DNA of 64,000 nt from Symbiodinium kawagutii (lineage: Eukaryota > Sar > Dinophyceae > Suessiales > Symbiodiniaceae), in assembly GCA_009767595.1 (NCBI GenBank), contig VSDK01010196.1:217099-281098 (forward strand). Reading direction: 5' to 3'. Shown piece after piece: positions 62,088 to 64,000 of this stretch. Position 1 is the stretch's first letter; every line of letters begins with the position of its first letter. A program made the translations under genes and the position numbers. The notes beneath the pieces were generated by a model. That model did not search any database. It was given only the letters and a program-made list of their open reading frames with translations, and had not been told where the DNA came from.

Positions 62088-62312
62088 TTAGGCAGCACCT
62101 TGTGCCGGCTTACGCGAGCCTGCGTTTTGCTGGCGCCGGCAGCAATATGACAAAACTCTCATAAACAAAATTAAGGAAAGTTTAGGACTCCACTCAAATG
62201 TTCTCAACTCCCATTCACCACCAAACGCATAGATTTTTGTGGATTTTGGAGATTTTTGGAGATCAGTTGAGTTGTCTTCCCGTATTTGTTGGGATACCCA
62301 TGCCCTTTCCAT
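62088..62312 (-). CDS. Exon-like island
   Basis: Minus frame STKIYAFGGEWELRTFEWSP then KLSLILFMRVLSYCCRRQQN. A GTAAGC donor follows GGCTCGC near 62113. Not recognised. Confidence 0.35.
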   Translation of the reverse strand: MERAWVSQQIREDNSTDLQKSPKSTKIYAFGGEWELRTFEWSPKLSLILFMRVLSYCCRRQQNAGSRKPAQGAA

Positions 62313-62446
62313 GTCGGGGATCCACCAGGGGATGCCACCGCCGCCGTTCGCTGCCAGCCATCATTCACCATGATCCAATCAACCGCCATTCCCCACCAAT
62401 AAGCATGAATCACCACCACTAGCACTATGTTGATCTAAATCACCAC

Positions 62447-62543
62447 CTGGTTGGCGGTTTCAACCGCTGGGAAAACGTGAGTCAACCAACCATTTGTTCG
62501 TACTCGCTAGGGGAAATAAAAAATGTCAATCGAACCATCAACT
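62447..62543. mobile_element. Family B element
   Basis: CCTGGTTGGCGGTTTCAACC left; TGTCAATCGAACCATCAAC right. Confidence 0.82.
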
Positions 62544-62638
62544 ATCACCATGATCAACCAAAACCATTGCAATCTTATTCACCATGGTAACCACCAACCA
62601 GTAGCTTGTTGGACGACTTTTTGGTGATTGTCCCCGAT

Positions 62639-62759
62639 GATTAACCACTATTCATGGAGCTATCACCCCTATAAAACTATTGTATTCCATTATAACTATG
62701 GCTATCAACTATAGCCAGTATAACTATGGCCATTAAACCTTATAACCCTGGTGACTCAT
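62639..62759. repeat. 118-bp dispersed repeat, copy 2
   Basis: Near-identical to 50822-50941; partly repeated again to 62825. Confidence 0.88.
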
Positions 62760-62824
62760 TGTATTCCATTATAACTATAGTTCTTCACTATAGCCATTGT
62801 AACTATTGCCATTAAACCTATAAC

Positions 62825-62934
62825 CCTGGATGTGCAACTGGGATTCTAACCATGGCACGCCCTATGAGGTAGCTGAACCATCCCCTAGAAAACGTTTGAA
62901 TTGACCACTTGCTAAGTGGGGGTGCACATCCAAG
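62825..62934. mobile_element. Family C element
   Basis: CTGGATGTGCAACTGGGATT left; GTGGGGGTGCACATCCAAG right. Confidence 0.92.
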
Positions 62935-63023
62935 TAACCATCATGTCCCTCATCACCTTTGTGATCGCCCTTCACGACTAGAATCCCCGTTTAGAAAAAC
63001 ATTAAAAGCAAATAAAACCACAT

Positions 63024-63126
63024 GGTGGTTTCTCAAAATGGGCCCAAAAAATGGCTGGTTTGCTACTAGAAAAGGTTAATAGACTGGAAATTGATTTCTG
63101 GGCCCCCTGTGGCTTGAGAAACCACC
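63024..63126. mobile_element. Family A element
   Basis: GGTGGTTTCTCAAAATGGGC left; TGTGGCTTGAGAAACCACC right. Confidence 0.93.
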
Positions 63127-63212
63127 ATGTGATCATTGGTATAACCAACAGGATAACTATCTCACCTCCGTCCGAATACTACTCTATTCATCAAGTACTT
63201 TTGTTCGTTACT

Positions 63213-63336
63213 CATATGGCTATGGATCAAAACCCTGTACCCCTGTTCCCCCATCATCTACCATTAGTTTCCCTACAGCTTTGTTGGTTTTTATCCACCA
63301 TCATTGGTGGTTAATATTGACCTATAGCAATATATA
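63213..63336. mobile_element. Family D element
   Basis: ATATGGCTATGGATCAAAAC left; ATTGACCTATAGCAATAT right. Confidence 0.88.
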
Positions 63337-63439
63337 GCTGGTATATTCCCTAGTATTGTTGGTCATCATCCCCTAGCAACCAGCTCAACCAGCTAGGCTT
63401 CACCATTGTTGTTGGTTGATTAAAGCCTTGACCTCGCCA

Positions 63440-64000
63440 CTTCACCATCAGCGCGTCAGAAAATATAACCACCAAAAAGGGTAGTTACTAACCATAGTTA
63501 CTAACCACTTACCAAATGGGATGTAATTCATGGTTGCGAACATCATCCCATTTAGTAACTGTTCAGAACACTGTGCCATGGCTGCTGGCATCTACAACCT
63601 TCGTGTTTGTGGGGGTTAGTGGGAATCTATAATGCACATTACAAACCATATAATCGTTAATTAGTAATGATTACCAACCAGTTTCTAAATGGGATGATCA
63701 TCCATGCAATCTTCGCTACTAAGCATGTTTACTACCAGTTACTAAGATCATGCAAGCCTATACCCTTACTAAGTTGGTTATTATGATCTAGTGTCGGTTA
63801 TTATTCCCTAATATTAGACATAAAAAGCCATGTAATCCCTCATAAAACCATATAAACCCTTAAAAAACTAGAAAACCATATGAACTATATATATATATAT
63901 ATCACTATTAAGAAAAGCATACAAAACCATTAAGAAATAGAACCAGATATTAACCATATAAAACCTATATAAATCCTTAGTCTTCCTGTTGACCCTCCCC
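63440..64000. other. AT-rich stretch, no gene seen
   Basis: CCAAATGGGATGTAATTCAT with an inverted partner at 63513-63565, then an (AT)n run at 63885-63902. Confidence 0.55.

Noticed and set aside
1..64000. Dinoflagellate spliced-leader sequence, rRNA and tRNA genes
   Set aside because: Looked for by eye and not found; short or diverged copies could have been missed.

Overview
This window looks like nuclear DNA of a dinoflagellate, probably from the Suessiales side of the group (Symbiodiniaceae or Polarella-like). That is inference, not a database match. The grounds are: a large retroelement whose polyprotein joins reverse transcriptase, RNase H and a cytosine-methyltransferase-like domain and is followed by a tyrosine-recombinase fragment; many very short GC-rich coding islands bounded by GT, GC or GA donors and AG acceptors; and introns crowded with short inverted-repeat elements. 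No bacterial gene organisation, rRNA or tRNA was recognised, and the dinoflagellate spliced-leader sequence was not found.

Layout. Bases 1-373 are a 9-bp satellite grading into ATCT and AT repeats. From about 0.4 to 10 kb, AT-rich repeat DNA carries a few exon-like islands, mostly on the minus strand. The retroelement fills 10.29-15.61 kb on the minus strand in four overlapping frames. From 16.3 to 37.3 kb there is a chain of minus-strand exon-like islands, several encoding coiled-coil peptides, with some plus-strand islands near 32 and 35.7 kb. From 39 to 50 kb the islands are mostly plus strand. From 52.7 to 58.7 kb they are mostly minus strand and include a starch-binding (CBM20-like) gene; a 591-base assembly gap lies at 56095-56685. 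From 59 to 64 kb there are further islands and repeats.

The most striking feature is a set of at least seven families of 70-130 bp inverted-repeat elements, called here A to G, about 100 copies or fragments in 64 kb. Many copies touch exon ends, supply a GT or GC donor from their own terminal repeat, and are bounded by 4-7 bp direct repeats. This matches the introner model of intron gain by nonautonomous DNA transposons, already published for dinoflagellates. Nested copies show that several families have been mobile.

Limits. Most islands are under 150 bp and open on both strands. Strand was chosen from splice signals, third-position GC, purine-first codons and protein character, all judged by eye; where these conflicted the strand is given as '.'. 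Family membership was assigned by reading, not by alignment, and gene models were not assembled across islands except where stated.
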